A stretch of 64,000 nucleotides of DNA from DASQHW01 sp038209365 (GTDB taxonomy: Bacteria > Actinomycetota > Acidimicrobiia > IMCC26256 > PALSA-610). A model generated the notes under the pieces. The model had not been told where the DNA came from, ran no database searches, and saw nothing but the letters and a program-made list of their open reading frames with translations. Both the position numbers and the translations under genes were made by a program. Below are positions 43,403 to 52,777 of this stretch, piece after piece. The stretch's first letter is position 1; each line of letters starts with the position of its first letter. The stretch covers positions 1 through 64,000 of the forward strand of contig JBBQXS010000003.1 in assembly GCA_038209365.1 (NCBI GenBank), read 5' to 3'.

Positions 43403-44323
43403 ATGGGCGAGCTCCGGCGGTATCACAACTTCGGCTTTGACAGCATTCGCTGGAAAGGCTTCCAGTTCCGGCCTGACGACATCGTCATCAGCACGCCCGC
43501 GAAGTCCGGCACGACGTGGATGCAGATGATGTGCGCGCTCCTGATCTTTCAAAAGAAGTTGTTCGATCAACCGCTCACGAGAATCTCGCCCTGGCTCGAC
43601 ACGCTCACCGAGCCACTCGACTCGGTGGTTCGCACACTCGACGAGCAGACGCACCGCCGCTTCATCAAGTCGCACACGCCGCTCGACGGACTGCCGCGCG
43701 ATCCCCACGCGAAGTACATCTGTATGGCTCGCGATCCGCGCGACGTTGCCGTGTCGTGGACGCATCACGAAGCGAACATCGACGTCGAGCGCTTGATCAA
43801 TTTCCGCATCGACGCCGTCGGCCTCGACGACCTCGACGAGCTGCCGCCCCTTCGAGCGCTGCCGTCCGATCCACGAGAGCGTTTCTGGTATTGGATCGAC
43901 GAGCCCGCCGAAAGGACCTCACCGTCGAGTCTAGCGTCGACGCTGCACCACCTCGACACGTTCTGGTCGGACCGAGCGGAAACAAGTGTCGCGCTGTTCC
44001 ACTACGGCGACATGTCACGCGATCTCGACGGCGAGCTGCGACGGCTCGCCGCATTTCTCGGGATCGACGTGCCCCACGCAAAGTGGGATGAACTCGTCGA
44101 GGCCGCGTCCTTCGCCAACATGAGTGCGCGCGCGAAGGAGCTCACGCCCGAGGTGACGCAGGGCTTCGTGAACGCGGACACGTTCTTTCGTCGAGGCACG
44201 TCGGGTGAGTGGCGCGAGTTCATCCAGACCGATGACGACCAGAAGCACTACGAGGCGCGCGTCACTGAGCTCGCGGATCCCGATCTCGCGCATTGGGCGC
44301 ACACCGGTTGGGCCGGACGCTGA
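43403..44323 (+). CDS. Sulfotransferase family protein
   Basis: 306 residues from ATG 43403. The PAPS 5'-phosphosulfate loop STPAKSGTTWMQMMCAL (residues about 31-47), the catalytic-type His in FIKSHTPLDGLP and the 3'-phosphate motif RDPRDVAVSWTHH are present. The fold resembles eukaryotic-type cytosolic sulfotransferases (Sulfotransfer_1), which sulfate small alcohols, phenols or steroids. Divergent from the MEDS/kinase operon, with a Mo-hydroxylase remnant in between. Confidence 0.92.
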   Translation: MGELRRYHNFGFDSIRWKGFQFRPDDIVISTPAKSGTTWMQMMCALLIFQKKLFDQPLTRISPWLDTLTEPLDSVVRTLDEQTHRRFIKSHTPLDGLPRDPHAKYICMARDPRDVAVSWTHHEANIDVERLINFRIDAVGLDDLDELPPLRALPSDPRERFWYWIDEPAERTSPSSLASTLHHLDTFWSDRAETSVALFHYGDMSRDLDGELRRLAAFLGIDVPHAKWDELVEAASFANMSARAKELTPEVTQGFVNADTFFRRGTSGEWREFIQTDDDQKHYEARVTELADPDLAHWAHTGWAGR

Positions 44324-44368
44324 CCCGACGTCGCGTAGAAACGGTGAGTCGCGCGCACAAGTTCCCCG

Positions 44369-44653
44369 TTAGGGGGGCCTGCGTAACCGTTCTTCGATAC
44401 GCCGTTGCCTGTTGCTTGCGTCAACGCCGGGTTCCTTCACGACCATTGTGACGTGGTCGCGCGGGTTCGCCTCTCCAGTGGCGCGGCGTGACATCACGGC
44501 CATGTGGGTCTCGCCGAAACATCGCATCGCCTCTGCTTCGTTGTCGAAGGACGCCACCTCGACGGGGCGACGTTCTTGCCGCTCCGGGTCGTAGGTGTGG
44601 AGGTGAACGACGAACCGCCGGATCGTGTCGTCGGCGGAGTCCACATGAGGCAC
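44369..44653 (-). CDS. Small hypothetical protein
   Basis: 94 residues from GTG 44653. Mixed charged composition (FVVHLHTYDPERQERRPVEV, EAEAMRCFGETHMAVMSRRA) suggests a small soluble alpha-beta protein. No family recognised, no signal peptide. Convergent with the sulfotransferase; divergent from the hydrolase at 44795. Confidence 0.5.
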   Translation of the reverse strand: MPHVDSADDTIRRFVVHLHTYDPERQERRPVEVASFDNEAEAMRCFGETHMAVMSRRATGEANPRDHVTMVVKEPGVDASNRQRRIEERLRRPP

Positions 44654-44794
44654 GGTTCGTAGTGTTCACGAAGCGGATCGCCCGCGCTATATCTGCCGCA
44701 GTGGCGGCGCGATGTTCTGTCCACGCGAGCTCGCTGGTCACCGGGACGCCGATCAGGGCATTATGCGCTCGTTGTTGAACGCGAGGGGGCCCTT

Positions 44795-45646
44795 GTGATT
44801 GATAGCTCGATGCTGCTGGCCGATGGAAGGACGCTCGCGTTTACCGACGCGGGCGCGCCCGGTGGGTTACCCATCTTCTACTTCCATGGCGCGCCGGGCG
44901 GCCGGCTCGACGTCGCATGGATGGAAGACGCGTTTACCGCAGCGGGCGTACGCGTCGTGTCCGCAGATCGGCCGGGGTACGGAGGCTCATCTCTGACCCC
45001 TCGCCGTTCGATGTCCGACTGGCCGCGGGACATTGCAGTGCTCGCAGATCACCTCAACATCGACCGATTCGCGGTCATGGGACTCTCGTCGGGCGGCCCT
45101 TATGTCGCCGCCTGCGCAGCGTTGCTCGGTGATCGCATCGTTGCTGCTGCGTCGGTCGCGGGTGTCACCGACATGGGCTGGAGTGCGGCGTACAACGAAT
45201 TCCCCGACGATGCCGAGAAAACGATCATGCAGATCGGCGACGAGGACAAGGCACTGGCTTGGTGCGAAGACCACTACGGCACCGACGGCGCTCGGTTCTT
45301 CGACGCCCCGCTCGAACTCTCACCGCCTGACACTGCGTTGTTCACCGACGAGGCGTTCATGACTGCGATCATGCCGTCGTTCGCCGAAGCCTTCCGACAA
45401 GGCGTCGGCGGCTTCGCTCAGGACATCACCGTGCAAGGCCGAGCGTGGCCGTTCGACGTCGCGAGTATCACCTGCGCGATGCGCGTGTACCACGGTGAGC
45501 AGGACACGCTCGTCCCCGTGAGCCACGGGCGTCACACCGCGGAGATGATCGAGGGATCGACCCTGGTGGTGTTCCCCGAGCACGGTCACCTCAGCATGAT
45601 CACCGAGATACCTCACATCAGCACTGATCTCGCCGACGCGTTCTAG
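44795..45646 (+). CDS. Alpha/beta hydrolase
   Basis: 283 residues from GTG 44795. FYFHGAPGGRLD gives the oxyanion strand, SADRPGYGGSS follows, the nucleophile elbow is GLSSGGPY (Ser near residue 109), the acid is likely Asp in VYHGEQDTLVP, and the His is in PEHGHLSM. Closest in appearance to actinobacterial alpha/beta-fold hydrolases of unknown substrate. Stands alone. Confidence 0.88.
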   Translation: MIDSSMLLADGRTLAFTDAGAPGGLPIFYFHGAPGGRLDVAWMEDAFTAAGVRVVSADRPGYGGSSLTPRRSMSDWPRDIAVLADHLNIDRFAVMGLSSGGPYVAACAALLGDRIVAAASVAGVTDMGWSAAYNEFPDDAEKTIMQIGDEDKALAWCEDHYGTDGARFFDAPLELSPPDTALFTDEAFMTAIMPSFAEAFRQGVGGFAQDITVQGRAWPFDVASITCAMRVYHGEQDTLVPVSHGRHTAEMIEGSTLVVFPEHGHLSMITEIPHISTDLADAF

Positions 45647-45718
45647 AGGGTTTCGCGAACCGACGCTTGGTTCACGAGCTCATCGACCACTGCGCGCTCC
45701 GACGGTGCGAGCAGCAGG

Positions 45719-46486
45719 TCAAGAGGCGCCGACGACTTTGAAATCCTGGTTGACGAACACGTGGTGCGGCCAGTTGACACCGATGTAGTGAGCCTCGAAC
45801 TCGCCGTCGCTCAGCTGCACAACACGGTCGACGACGCCCCCCGGGTAGGCGGCCAGCGCAGCTTCCGTCGCCTTATTCGCTGTCGTTCCGCTCACGATCG
45901 TTCCCGACCCCTGACTGTAATTCGCCGGGATCTGACCGACCTGCTTTGACGTGGTCGGCGCACCGCGCTGGAAGGGGATCACCCCTGCCGCCGATGAAGC
46001 CGCAGATCCAGCGCCACCAGCCGGTTGCACGATGACCTGCGTGGCCGTGATGGTCGTTCCGCTGGTCGTTCCGAGTACGAGGACGCCTTCGCCGGTTCTA
46101 ATGGCACTCGCCGAGGTCGAGCTCGCCCCGTTCTGGTATGTCGTAGAAGACGCCTCGTCGACGGTCACCTTCTGACCCGCTGACGTCGTCATCGTGAAGC
46201 CCGACGTGGACACGGTCCCGACCGTGCCGGAAGCTCCACCTGAGGCCGGGCCAGACCGCGCGTTGGATCCCCCGCCGCCGGATCCGCTCGCGCCCGCGGC
46301 CAAAGGTCCGTTACCCGCCGCGCCGCCGGTGACGGCTGTGCTCGACGGAGTCGTACTCGACGACGCCGACGAGCCGCCACAAGCCGCGAGCGCCACGACC
46401 GCAATCAACATGCCCGCGAGCACGCCGATCCGCGCTTTCCGGGTGATCGTCTCTTGATGTATTTCGTTCGGAGTGTTCGTAGCCAT
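45719..46486 (-). CDS. Secreted lipoprotein with Ser/Gly-rich linker
   Basis: 255 residues. A signal peptide with lipobox VALAACGG (lipidated Cys near residue 37) is followed by a low-complexity Ser/Gly/Ala linker to about residue 85. A small beta domain of DUF5666 appearance (GTVGTVSTSGFTMTTSAGQKVTVDEASST...) comes next, and a C-terminal segment AYPGGVVDRVVQLSDGEFEAHYIG is like a PepSY unit. Anchored outside the membrane; role unknown. Divergent from the HtrA gene. Confidence 0.82.
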   Translation of the reverse strand: MATNTPNEIHQETITRKARIGVLAGMLIAVVALAACGGSSASSSTTPSSTAVTGGAAGNGPLAAGASGSGGGGSNARSGPASGGASGTVGTVSTSGFTMTTSAGQKVTVDEASSTTYQNGASSTSASAIRTGEGVLVLGTTSGTTITATQVIVQPAGGAGSAASSAAGVIPFQRGAPTTSKQVGQIPANYSQGSGTIVSGTTANKATEAALAAYPGGVVDRVVQLSDGEFEAHYIGVNWPHHVFVNQDFKVVGAS

Positions 46487-46628
46487 GTTCGTAGTGAACC
46501 CGCAAAGCTGGGGTTCTCCCGGGGACGTTCTGGGGGTTCTGCTCGATCACGAATCCGGAGCGAGCGGCGCTCCCGCGACTACGGGCTCGCGGGGTGTCGT
46601 GCGCGCACCACTATGACAACGTTCGGTC

Positions 46629-47768
46629 ATGGTCTTGAACTCGCCCGACACCCGCCCGCCGTCACCTCGGCGCAGCCGCCTTTCGATCGTGATCGCCGCC
46701 GTGGTCGTCCTTTGCCTGCTCGCGGCCGCGGCCGGGATTGCGTGGGCGCGGAGCGACGATGGCTCGTCAAATGCGTCACCGCCATCGAGCACGTCGACGA
46801 CCACGGCGACCGTGGCGCCGACACCGACCACTGCCGGCAAGACGCTCACCCTGTCGCAGCTCCAAGCCGCGGTCGACCCCGCGATCGTGGACATCACCAC
46901 GCAGCTCGGCGCAACCGGCGCGGCCGCCGGTACGGGCATGGTGATCGGGTCGGACGGCTTGATCCTCACGAACAACCACGTGATTTCCGGCGCGACGAGC
47001 ATCACCGTGCACGTGCACGGCGCGAACACGGGACACCCGGCCACGCTTCTCGGCTACGACGTCAGCCACGACGCCGCGGTCCTGAAGGTTGCGGGAATGA
47101 CGGGGGCCCCCACGATCCAGCCCGAGACGAGCTTGCCTGTGACCGTCGGGGAGAAGGTCGTCGTGATCGGAAATGCGCTGGGAAAGGGTGGTTGGCCCGC
47201 AGTGCAGGGCACGGTCGCCGCGCTCAACCAGACGATCGAGGCGTCGGACGCGGCGGGCGGCGACGTGGAAACGTTGACCGACATGATCCAGCTCACCGCG
47301 AACATCGAGCCCGGTGATTCCGGCGGCGCGGTCATCGACATGTACGGGCACGTGATCGGCATGACGACTGCGGGCTCGAGCTCAGGCGTCCAACCGGTCT
47401 CGACGACGACAACCGGGTTCGCGATTCCGGTCGGTCGCGCATTGTCGATCGCGCAGCAGATCGAAGCGGGCAACGCCAGCTCGACGGTCCACATCGGAGA
47501 ACACGGTCTATTGGACGTCGCGGTCGTGGGGTCGGTCCAGCGCGGTGTCGTGATCGCCGGCGTGGAACCGAATTCTCCCGGCGCCGCGGCCGGCCTCACG
47601 ATCGGCGACACGATCGTGTCGGCGAATGGCGCGAGAATCGCGACGACGACCGACTTGAACCGGGTGATGCAACAGACCCACGTCGGCGACAAGATCACGG
47701 TCGGCTACCTCGACCTGAGCGGTCAGACGCATCAGGTAACGGTCACGCTGACCTCGGGCGCGGGCTGA
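46629..47768 (+). CDS. HtrA/DegP-type serine protease with PDZ domain
   Basis: 379 residues: a cytoplasmic N-terminus, one membrane helix (residues 19-40), a Ser/Thr/Pro linker, then a trypsin-like domain with His117 (LTNNHVISG), Asp148 (HDAAVLKV) and Ser231 (EPGDSGGAV). A PDZ domain spans about 285-379 (GVVIAGVEPNSPGAAAGLTIGD). The protease faces outward and would degrade or refold damaged exported proteins. Divergent from the lipoprotein gene. Confidence 0.95.
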   Translation: MVLNSPDTRPPSPRRSRLSIVIAAVVVLCLLAAAAGIAWARSDDGSSNASPPSSTSTTTATVAPTPTTAGKTLTLSQLQAAVDPAIVDITTQLGATGAAAGTGMVIGSDGLILTNNHVISGATSITVHVHGANTGHPATLLGYDVSHDAAVLKVAGMTGAPTIQPETSLPVTVGEKVVVIGNALGKGGWPAVQGTVAALNQTIEASDAAGGDVETLTDMIQLTANIEPGDSGGAVIDMYGHVIGMTTAGSSSGVQPVSTTTTGFAIPVGRALSIAQQIEAGNASSTVHIGEHGLLDVAVVGSVQRGVVIAGVEPNSPGAAAGLTIGDTIVSANGARIATTTDLNRVMQQTHVGDKITVGYLDLSGQTHQVTVTLTSGAG

Positions 47769-47831
47769 ACGACGATGACGTTCGCCGGCCTGGTTTCGGA
47801 CTCTCCCGTGCCGTCGACGGGGCCCGGCACG

Positions 47832-48164
47832 CTACGTGATCGGCGGCGACGGAGGCTCTTCGGTCGCCGGAGGTGGCGTCGGAGGTACGCGACCTTCGAG
47901 CTGCGCGGCGCGAGCGGCAAACTCGTCCGCGTCGATTTCGCCGTGGGCGAACCGCGCTCGGAGGATCTCCATCGCGTTGTCTCCCGACGGGCCGCCGGGA
48001 GGGGTGGTCGCGACGCGCGTCCAGTGCCCGGGCCGCAGGAGCGCCCAGACGGCGACGCCGATCGCGGCAACGAACACCAACCAAATCACGAGGCCGAGCC
48101 ACGGGTGCGTCCAACTTCCGTGGTGGAGGCGGCCTCCGAACTCCTGTGCTGCAAACATGAACAT
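47832..48164 (-). CDS. SHOCT-domain membrane protein
   Basis: 110 residues from ATG 48164: one membrane helix (LGLVIWLVFVAAIGVAVWAL, residues about 23-42), then a SHOCT module AMEILRARFAHGEIDADEFAARAAQL (about 65-90) and a Pro-rich tail. SHOCT modules mediate oligomerisation. It is four bases downstream of the exporter gene and so probably cotranscribed with it. Confidence 0.82.
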   Translation of the reverse strand: MFMFAAQEFGGRLHHGSWTHPWLGLVIWLVFVAAIGVAVWALLRPGHWTRVATTPPGGPSGDNAMEILRARFAHGEIDADEFAARAAQLEGRVPPTPPPATEEPPSPPIT

Positions 48165-48168
48165 GAGT

Positions 48169-49713
48169 TCATTGTGGCGCGTCCCGAAGCTGCGAAAGTC
48201 CTGCGTGAACGCCTTCGGCGGCAGTTTCCAGCGAGCTCGGCGACGCCGGCGCCGTCGCGGCATGCCGCGCCGCGTGCGGACGACCCGTCACCACCAGCCC
48301 GCAGATCACGGCGCTGCCCAGCAAGATTCCGACCGCGACCATGGCGGCAACGTTGTAGCCGTGGACGGTCGCCGTCGCACTCACGACGTTGGTCGCCGTC
48401 CGGTGGGCCAGGTACCGCGTCGTTGCGCTGGCGGCGACCGTGCTCAGCAGCGCGGTACCGACGGACGCACCGATTTGCTGACCGGTAGTGACCAGCGCCG
48501 ACGCGACTCCCGCGTCAGAAGCCGGCACGCCATACGTCGCCGTGTTCAGTGCCGGCGGGAACACCGAGCCCAAGCCGATACCGAACAGAACGAGCCCGGG
48601 CACGATGCCGCTGAGGTAGCTCGTATGGATCCCGAGGCGGCTAATAAGTGTCATGCCGGCGGCGGCGATCACGAACCCGCCAGTCAGGAGAGGGCGGGGT
48701 CCGACCCGGCGGAGGAGCACCTCATTGGCTGTAATCGATGCGACCGCGAGCGCGCCAACGAGCGGCAAGTACGCAAGCCCGGTGACGATCGGCGAATACC
48801 CAAGGATCTGCTGGAAGTAGTACGTCAGAAACAAAAGGGTCCCGAAGGTCGCGATGCCGGTGCTGAACACCGCGAGGTACGACCCGACCCGGTTGCGCTG
48901 CGTCACGACGTGGATCGGCAGAAGCGGCTGGGCCACCCGGGTTTCGATCCACGCAAACACGCCCAACAGCACGGCACCCGCAAGGAGCAGGCTCAACGTG
49001 AGCGCGTCCGCCCAGCCCCGGGTCTCCGCTTCTGAAAGGCCGTAGACGATCGAGACCAGCCCCGCAACGACCGCGGCCGTACCGCGAACATCAGGACGAA
49101 TGGCAGTTGATCGACCGCGGTCGACCAGGAGCACATGCGCCCCGATCACTGCCACGGTTGCGAAGGCCACGTTCACGTACAAGGTCCATCGCCAGTCGAG
49201 ATACTCGGTCAACGTTCCTCCGAGCAACAGACCGATGGCGGCGCCGCCCGACGCGATACCGCCGTAGATTCCGAAAGCTTTGCCTCGATCGCGCGGATCG
49301 GCGAACGTCGTCGTCAACAACGACAGCGCCGACGGCGCGAGGAGTGCTGCGAAAGCGCCCTGCACCGCGCGCGCCGCGACCAGCATCAGGAACGTCGTGG
49401 CAAGCCCTCCCACTGCGGACGCGGCGGCGAATCCGACGAGGCCGATGAGAAGAGTGCGCTTGCGGCCGAGCAGATCGGACAGTCGCCCACCAACCAGCAG
49501 AAGGCCGCCGAACGCAAGGGTGTAGGCGGTCAGCACCCACTGGCGATTCGCGTTCGAGAAACCGAGGGCCCGCTGTGCCGATGGGAGCGCGATCGTGATG
49601 ATCGTCGCGTCGAGCACCACCATGAGCTGAGCGGTACCGAGGACCGCCAAGACCCACCACCGGCGACTGCTGGCAGCGAGAGCATCGGTGCCGCTCGTCG
49701 GTCCGTTCATCAT
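48169..49713 (-). CDS. EmrB/QacA-type MFS multidrug exporter
   Basis: 514 residues with 14 hydrophobic helices. Helix 1 motif QLMVVLDATIITIALPSAQRALG, motif A GRLSDLLGRKRTLLIG and motif C-type GIASGGAAIGLLLGGTLTEYLDWRW place it in the DHA2 family of proton-coupled drug exporters. The C-terminus is longer and hydrophilic. The gene lies downstream of a TetR regulator gene and overlaps a small membrane-protein gene by four bases (ATGA). Confidence 0.94.
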   Translation of the reverse strand: MMNGPTSGTDALAASSRRWWVLAVLGTAQLMVVLDATIITIALPSAQRALGFSNANRQWVLTAYTLAFGGLLLVGGRLSDLLGRKRTLLIGLVGFAAASAVGGLATTFLMLVAARAVQGAFAALLAPSALSLLTTTFADPRDRGKAFGIYGGIASGGAAIGLLLGGTLTEYLDWRWTLYVNVAFATVAVIGAHVLLVDRGRSTAIRPDVRGTAAVVAGLVSIVYGLSEAETRGWADALTLSLLLAGAVLLGVFAWIETRVAQPLLPIHVVTQRNRVGSYLAVFSTGIATFGTLLFLTYYFQQILGYSPIVTGLAYLPLVGALAVASITANEVLLRRVGPRPLLTGGFVIAAAGMTLISRLGIHTSYLSGIVPGLVLFGIGLGSVFPPALNTATYGVPASDAGVASALVTTGQQIGASVGTALLSTVAASATTRYLAHRTATNVVSATATVHGYNVAAMVAVGILLGSAVICGLVVTGRPHAARHAATAPASPSSLETAAEGVHAGLSQLRDAPQ

Positions 49714-49901
49714 GCATCCCGTCGCACGAGCACTGCTGCGGCGGCGGCGAGCGTGACGACCGCGTAGGCGACGAAGAGCGCGAAGAGCGCGCTACGTCCG
49801 GGGTGCACTGCTTTGCCCTCGAGCATCGCGCCGACGTAGTAGAGCGGTCGTCGCAGCGTCTCGAGGCGATCGGCGGTAATCAACGCGGGTCTCCAGCCCA
49901 A
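49710..49901 (-). CDS. Small membrane protein, possible ABC-2 permease C-terminal remnant
   Basis: 63 residues from GTG/ATG near 49901. The only hydrophobic helix is at the end (RSALFALFVAYAVVTLAAAAAVLVRRDA). The helix followed by RRDA is the usual end of ABC-2 permeases, and the preceding ETLRRPLYYVGAMLEG is plausible as a loop. Nothing of the upstream permease is visible in 49902-50185, where I see no gene. It may be a relic or a real small protein coupled to the exporter. Confidence 0.5.
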   Translation of the reverse strand: MGWRPALITADRLETLRRPLYYVGAMLEGKAVHPGRSALFALFVAYAVVTLAAAAAVLVRRDA

Positions 49902-50185
49902 GGCTTTCCGTCACGATCGGCCGTGACGGCCGGCGTCGCCAGGTGGGCGCTGGACCGAGCGCGTCGACGGTTGCGGGGGAACCACGACCCTGACCTCGGT
50001 CCAGCGCCCGGCGGCATGCTCGTCGGCGCATCGAAGACGCCGTCCGCGCCGCCGTCCTCCGGAGCCTGCAGTGCGAAACCCTCTGCGTTGCTCCATGGAT
50101 TCATCCTGACGTGCGGCGCGGCCGGATTCACCCCGCACCCACGTAGTCGTGGACCCGGCGGCTTGCTGCTGACGCTCGGATCGGT

Positions 50186-50830
50186 TCAGGTCAGTTGTTG
50201 CGTGAGGGTGGTTGCGAGCCACTGTTGGTAACGCTCGGGCGTCCATCCTCGGTCGCCGACGAGAAGGCGATAGACCTCCGGTGACATCAGCGCGTGGATC
50301 AGGTCGGCTGCGTCACGTTCTCGCAGCCCGGGCTTGAGTGCACGGGCGCGGGCAATCGAGCGTGCGATCTGGCTTTGACCTCGATCGCGCTGTTGTCGGA
50401 GCTCGCTGAGAAGTTTCGCCGCCGCGGGATCGGACGCGGCCGCGCTCACGAGGACCCGGTAGACGTCGTTGGTCCTCTGGTTGATCGCCGCGGTGATACT
50501 GGCGAAGCCGGCCAGGAGCTTGTGCGAGTTGCGTTCGGTGAACAGGGAGGCGACGTCTGGCCGTTCCTGAATCGCCCGCGGCTGGTCGTCACCGGCGATA
50601 GACGTGTCGAGCAGAGCCTTGAGGATCCCCAGCTTTGAGGAGAACAGCCGATACACGGTCGCGGATGGCACGTCGGAGTGCTCGCTGATTGCCTCGATGG
50701 TCGTCGCTGCGTAGCCGCGTTCGAGGAACAGCGTCCGCGCCGATTCGACCACTGCTCGACGGGCGAGCCGCGTGCGGACCTGACCACGCCCGATCTTGCT
50801 TGGTGAGTCGGGCTTGACGGGATCGGTCAC
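50186..50830 (-). CDS. TetR-family transcriptional regulator
   Basis: 214 residues. N-terminal TetR helix-turn-helix (ARTLFLERGYAATTIEAISEHSDVPSATVYRLFSSKLGIL, residues about 30-68, read in parts) followed by a helical ligand domain. A palindrome sits about 15 bases upstream of the start. The downstream exporter on the same strand is the natural target; DUF1059 diverges on the other side of the operator. Confidence 0.93.
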   Translation of the reverse strand: MTDPVKPDSPSKIGRGQVRTRLARRAVVESARTLFLERGYAATTIEAISEHSDVPSATVYRLFSSKLGILKALLDTSIAGDDQPRAIQERPDVASLFTERNSHKLLAGFASITAAINQRTNDVYRVLVSAAASDPAAAKLLSELRQQRDRGQSQIARSIARARALKPGLRERDAADLIHALMSPEVYRLLVGDRGWTPERYQQWLATTLTQQLT

Positions 50831-50844
50831 GTAACGATAGTATC

Positions 50845-50861
50845 ACTCTCGATTTGAGAGT
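50845..50861. promoter_or_regulatory. TetR-type operator palindrome
   Basis: ACTCTC-GATTT-GAGAGT (6+5+6) lies between the TetR gene (start 50830) and the DUF1059 gene. Flanking copies of AGTATCAC (50839-50846 and 50859-50866) give a second, direct-repeat order. Size and position fit autoregulation by the TetR protein. Confidence 0.7.
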
Positions 50862-50963
50862 ATCACCTTCATTCGAGGGTTCCGCGCGAGGCAGGACAAG
50901 GCGTGGGAACACGCGATGGCCAACACGAACACCACAAACCAGCACGCGAAAGGCGGAGAGCTC

Positions 50964-51200
50964 GTGAAAACGATGACGTGTAAGCAACTGGGTGGGCCGT
51001 GTGACTATCGGCTGCAGGGAGACACGGCTGACGCGGTCATCAAGGAACAAGATCGTCATCTGAGAGATATGGTCGCAGGAGGCGATGACACGCACGCCAC
51101 TGCCCACAAGGAGATGAAGGGTCGGTGGAAGCACCCCATCTCCGGGATGGGCTGGTATCGGGCTGCCAAGCGCGACTTCGCCGACCTCCCCGAAGACTGA
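50964..51200 (+). CDS. DUF1059 protein
   Basis: 78 residues from GTG 50964, chosen because GGAG sits about six bases before it; ATG 50916 would add 16 residues. MTCKQLGGPCDYRLQGDT is the DUF1059 signature with two Cys, and IKEQDRHLRDM fits the family's final helix. An extension PISGMGWYRAAKRDFADLPED follows. Function unknown. Divergent from the TetR gene. Confidence 0.85.
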   Translation: MKTMTCKQLGGPCDYRLQGDTADAVIKEQDRHLRDMVAGGDDTHATAHKEMKGRWKHPISGMGWYRAAKRDFADLPED

Positions 51201-51433
51201 TCCGTTCCACCCGCGCTGAATAGGCGGATCAACCTTTAGCACCAGGTCTGGCCGAGCCGATCGAAACCGCGCGTGTGGTTGATCTTGCGAGGCGTGATCG
51301 ACGATCCACGGGCGCGGTGTATCGCGCCCTCGCCGACACGCGCCGCCAACGCGGGAGAGAACAGTCGGGACCGCATGATCATGCGATCGTGCTGCCGCCG
51401 GGATCCGTGCTCGGATCTGCGAAGCTGGGTTCC

Positions 51434-52777
51434 GTGGATGGTGTGCCGCAAACCAAGTACGCGAAGAACGGTGATACCCACCTCGCCTACCAGGTCGTCG
51501 GCGAAGGCGTGCTCGACCTCGTGATGATCGAGAGCTGGGTGCATCACGTCGAGGCCTTTTGGGAGGTTCCGGAGCTGGCGCGCCAACGCCGCCGGCTCGC
51601 CGCCATCGGGCGTCTCATCATCTTCGACCGACGGGGAACTGGTCTCTCCGATCCGGTGCCCCTCGACGATCTGCCTGATCTCGAAACGCAAGTCGCCGAC
51701 ATCTGCGCAGTGATGGATGCGGCCGGCTCGAAGCAGGCCGCGATCCTCGGATTCACCGAAGGCGGCCCGCTCGCGCTTCTCCTTGCCGCGTCACAGCCCC
51801 AACGCTGTCGCGCACTCGTGTTGTTCAACACCGCGGCCCGGATGAGCGCAACCGACGACTATCCCTGGGGAGCGCCGGAGGAGGTGCTGCTCGACGTAGT
51901 CCGGCACCAGGCGGAGTCGTGGACCGAGGCGAACTCGGAGCACGTGGCGCGTTTGACGCCGAGCCGTGTCGACGACCCGCACTTTGCCGAGCAGCTGGCG
52001 CGACTCGGCCGGAATGCCGTGCGGCCCGGCGCGGTGGCTCACTACTACGAACAGTCGGTATTGACCGACGTGCGCGAGCTACTTCCGCTCATCCAAGCCC
52101 CGACGCTGGTACTCCAGCGGGCGCACGATCAGATCGTGCGACGCGAGGTCGGTCAGTACTTGGCGAGGTATATCCCCGATGCGCGATACGTCGAGCTCGA
52201 CGGTGTCGACCATGTGTGGTTCACGGAGAACGCCGACGAGGTTGTGGGCGAGATCGAGGAATTTCTCACCGGAACTCGAGCGTCGCAGGACCCGGATCGA
52301 CGGCTGGCGACCATTCTCTTCACCGACATCGTGGGCTCGACTGCGCGCGCTGCCGAACTCGGTGATACGCGGTGGCGTACTCTCCTCGACGAGCACGACG
52401 CCATTGTGCGACAGGAGATCGCCCGGTTCGACGGGGACGAGATCGATTCCACCGGCGACGGCTTTCTCGCCACGTTCGACGGGCCGGGTCGTGCGATCCG
52501 CTGCGCGCGCGCAATTCGTGATGCGTTGGCTCGAGTCGGGATCGAAGTGCGGGCCGGTGTGCACACGGGCGAGGTCGAGGTGCGCGGCGAGCGGATCGGT
52601 GGGCTCGCCGTGCACATCGGCGCGCGGGTGGCGGCCACAGGCGGCGCCGGCGAAATCGTCGTATCGAGCACCGTAAAAGACTTGCTCGTCGGTTCGGGAC
52701 TCACCTTCGCGGATCGCGGCGAACACGAGCTCAAGGGCGTGCCGGGAACGTGGCGCCTCTTTGGCGCCGAGGATTAA
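51434..52777 (+). CDS. Alpha/beta hydrolase-adenylate/guanylate cyclase fusion (paralogue)
   Basis: 447 residues from GTG 51434. The hydrolase part (1-270) has FDRRGTGLSDP and the nucleophile elbow GFTEGGPLALL, in which the usual Ser is Thr, so hydrolysis may be weak or lost. The class III cyclase (about 290-447) has FTDIVGST, STGDGFLATF and HTGEVEVRG, with both metal-binding Asp residues. Together it should make cAMP in the cytoplasm. The cyclase half is more canonical than in the paralogue at 2135-3475. Its stop overlaps the convergent DHFR-like gene by four bases. Confidence 0.92.
   Translation: MDGVPQTKYAKNGDTHLAYQVVGEGVLDLVMIESWVHHVEAFWEVPELARQRRRLAAIGRLIIFDRRGTGLSDPVPLDDLPDLETQVADICAVMDAAGSKQAAILGFTEGGPLALLLAASQPQRCRALVLFNTAARMSATDDYPWGAPEEVLLDVVRHQAESWTEANSEHVARLTPSRVDDPHFAEQLARLGRNAVRPGAVAHYYEQSVLTDVRELLPLIQAPTLVLQRAHDQIVRREVGQYLARYIPDARYVELDGVDHVWFTENADEVVGEIEEFLTGTRASQDPDRRLATILFTDIVGSTARAAELGDTRWRTLLDEHDAIVRQEIARFDGDEIDSTGDGFLATFDGPGRAIRCARAIRDALARVGIEVRAGVHTGEVEVRGERIGGLAVHIGARVAATGGAGEIVVSSTVKDLLVGSGLTFADRGEHELKGVPGTWRLFGAED

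Noticed and set aside
47836..49035. Long plus-strand frame opposite the MFS exporter
   Set aside because: Antisense shadow; the minus-strand protein has all MFS motifs.
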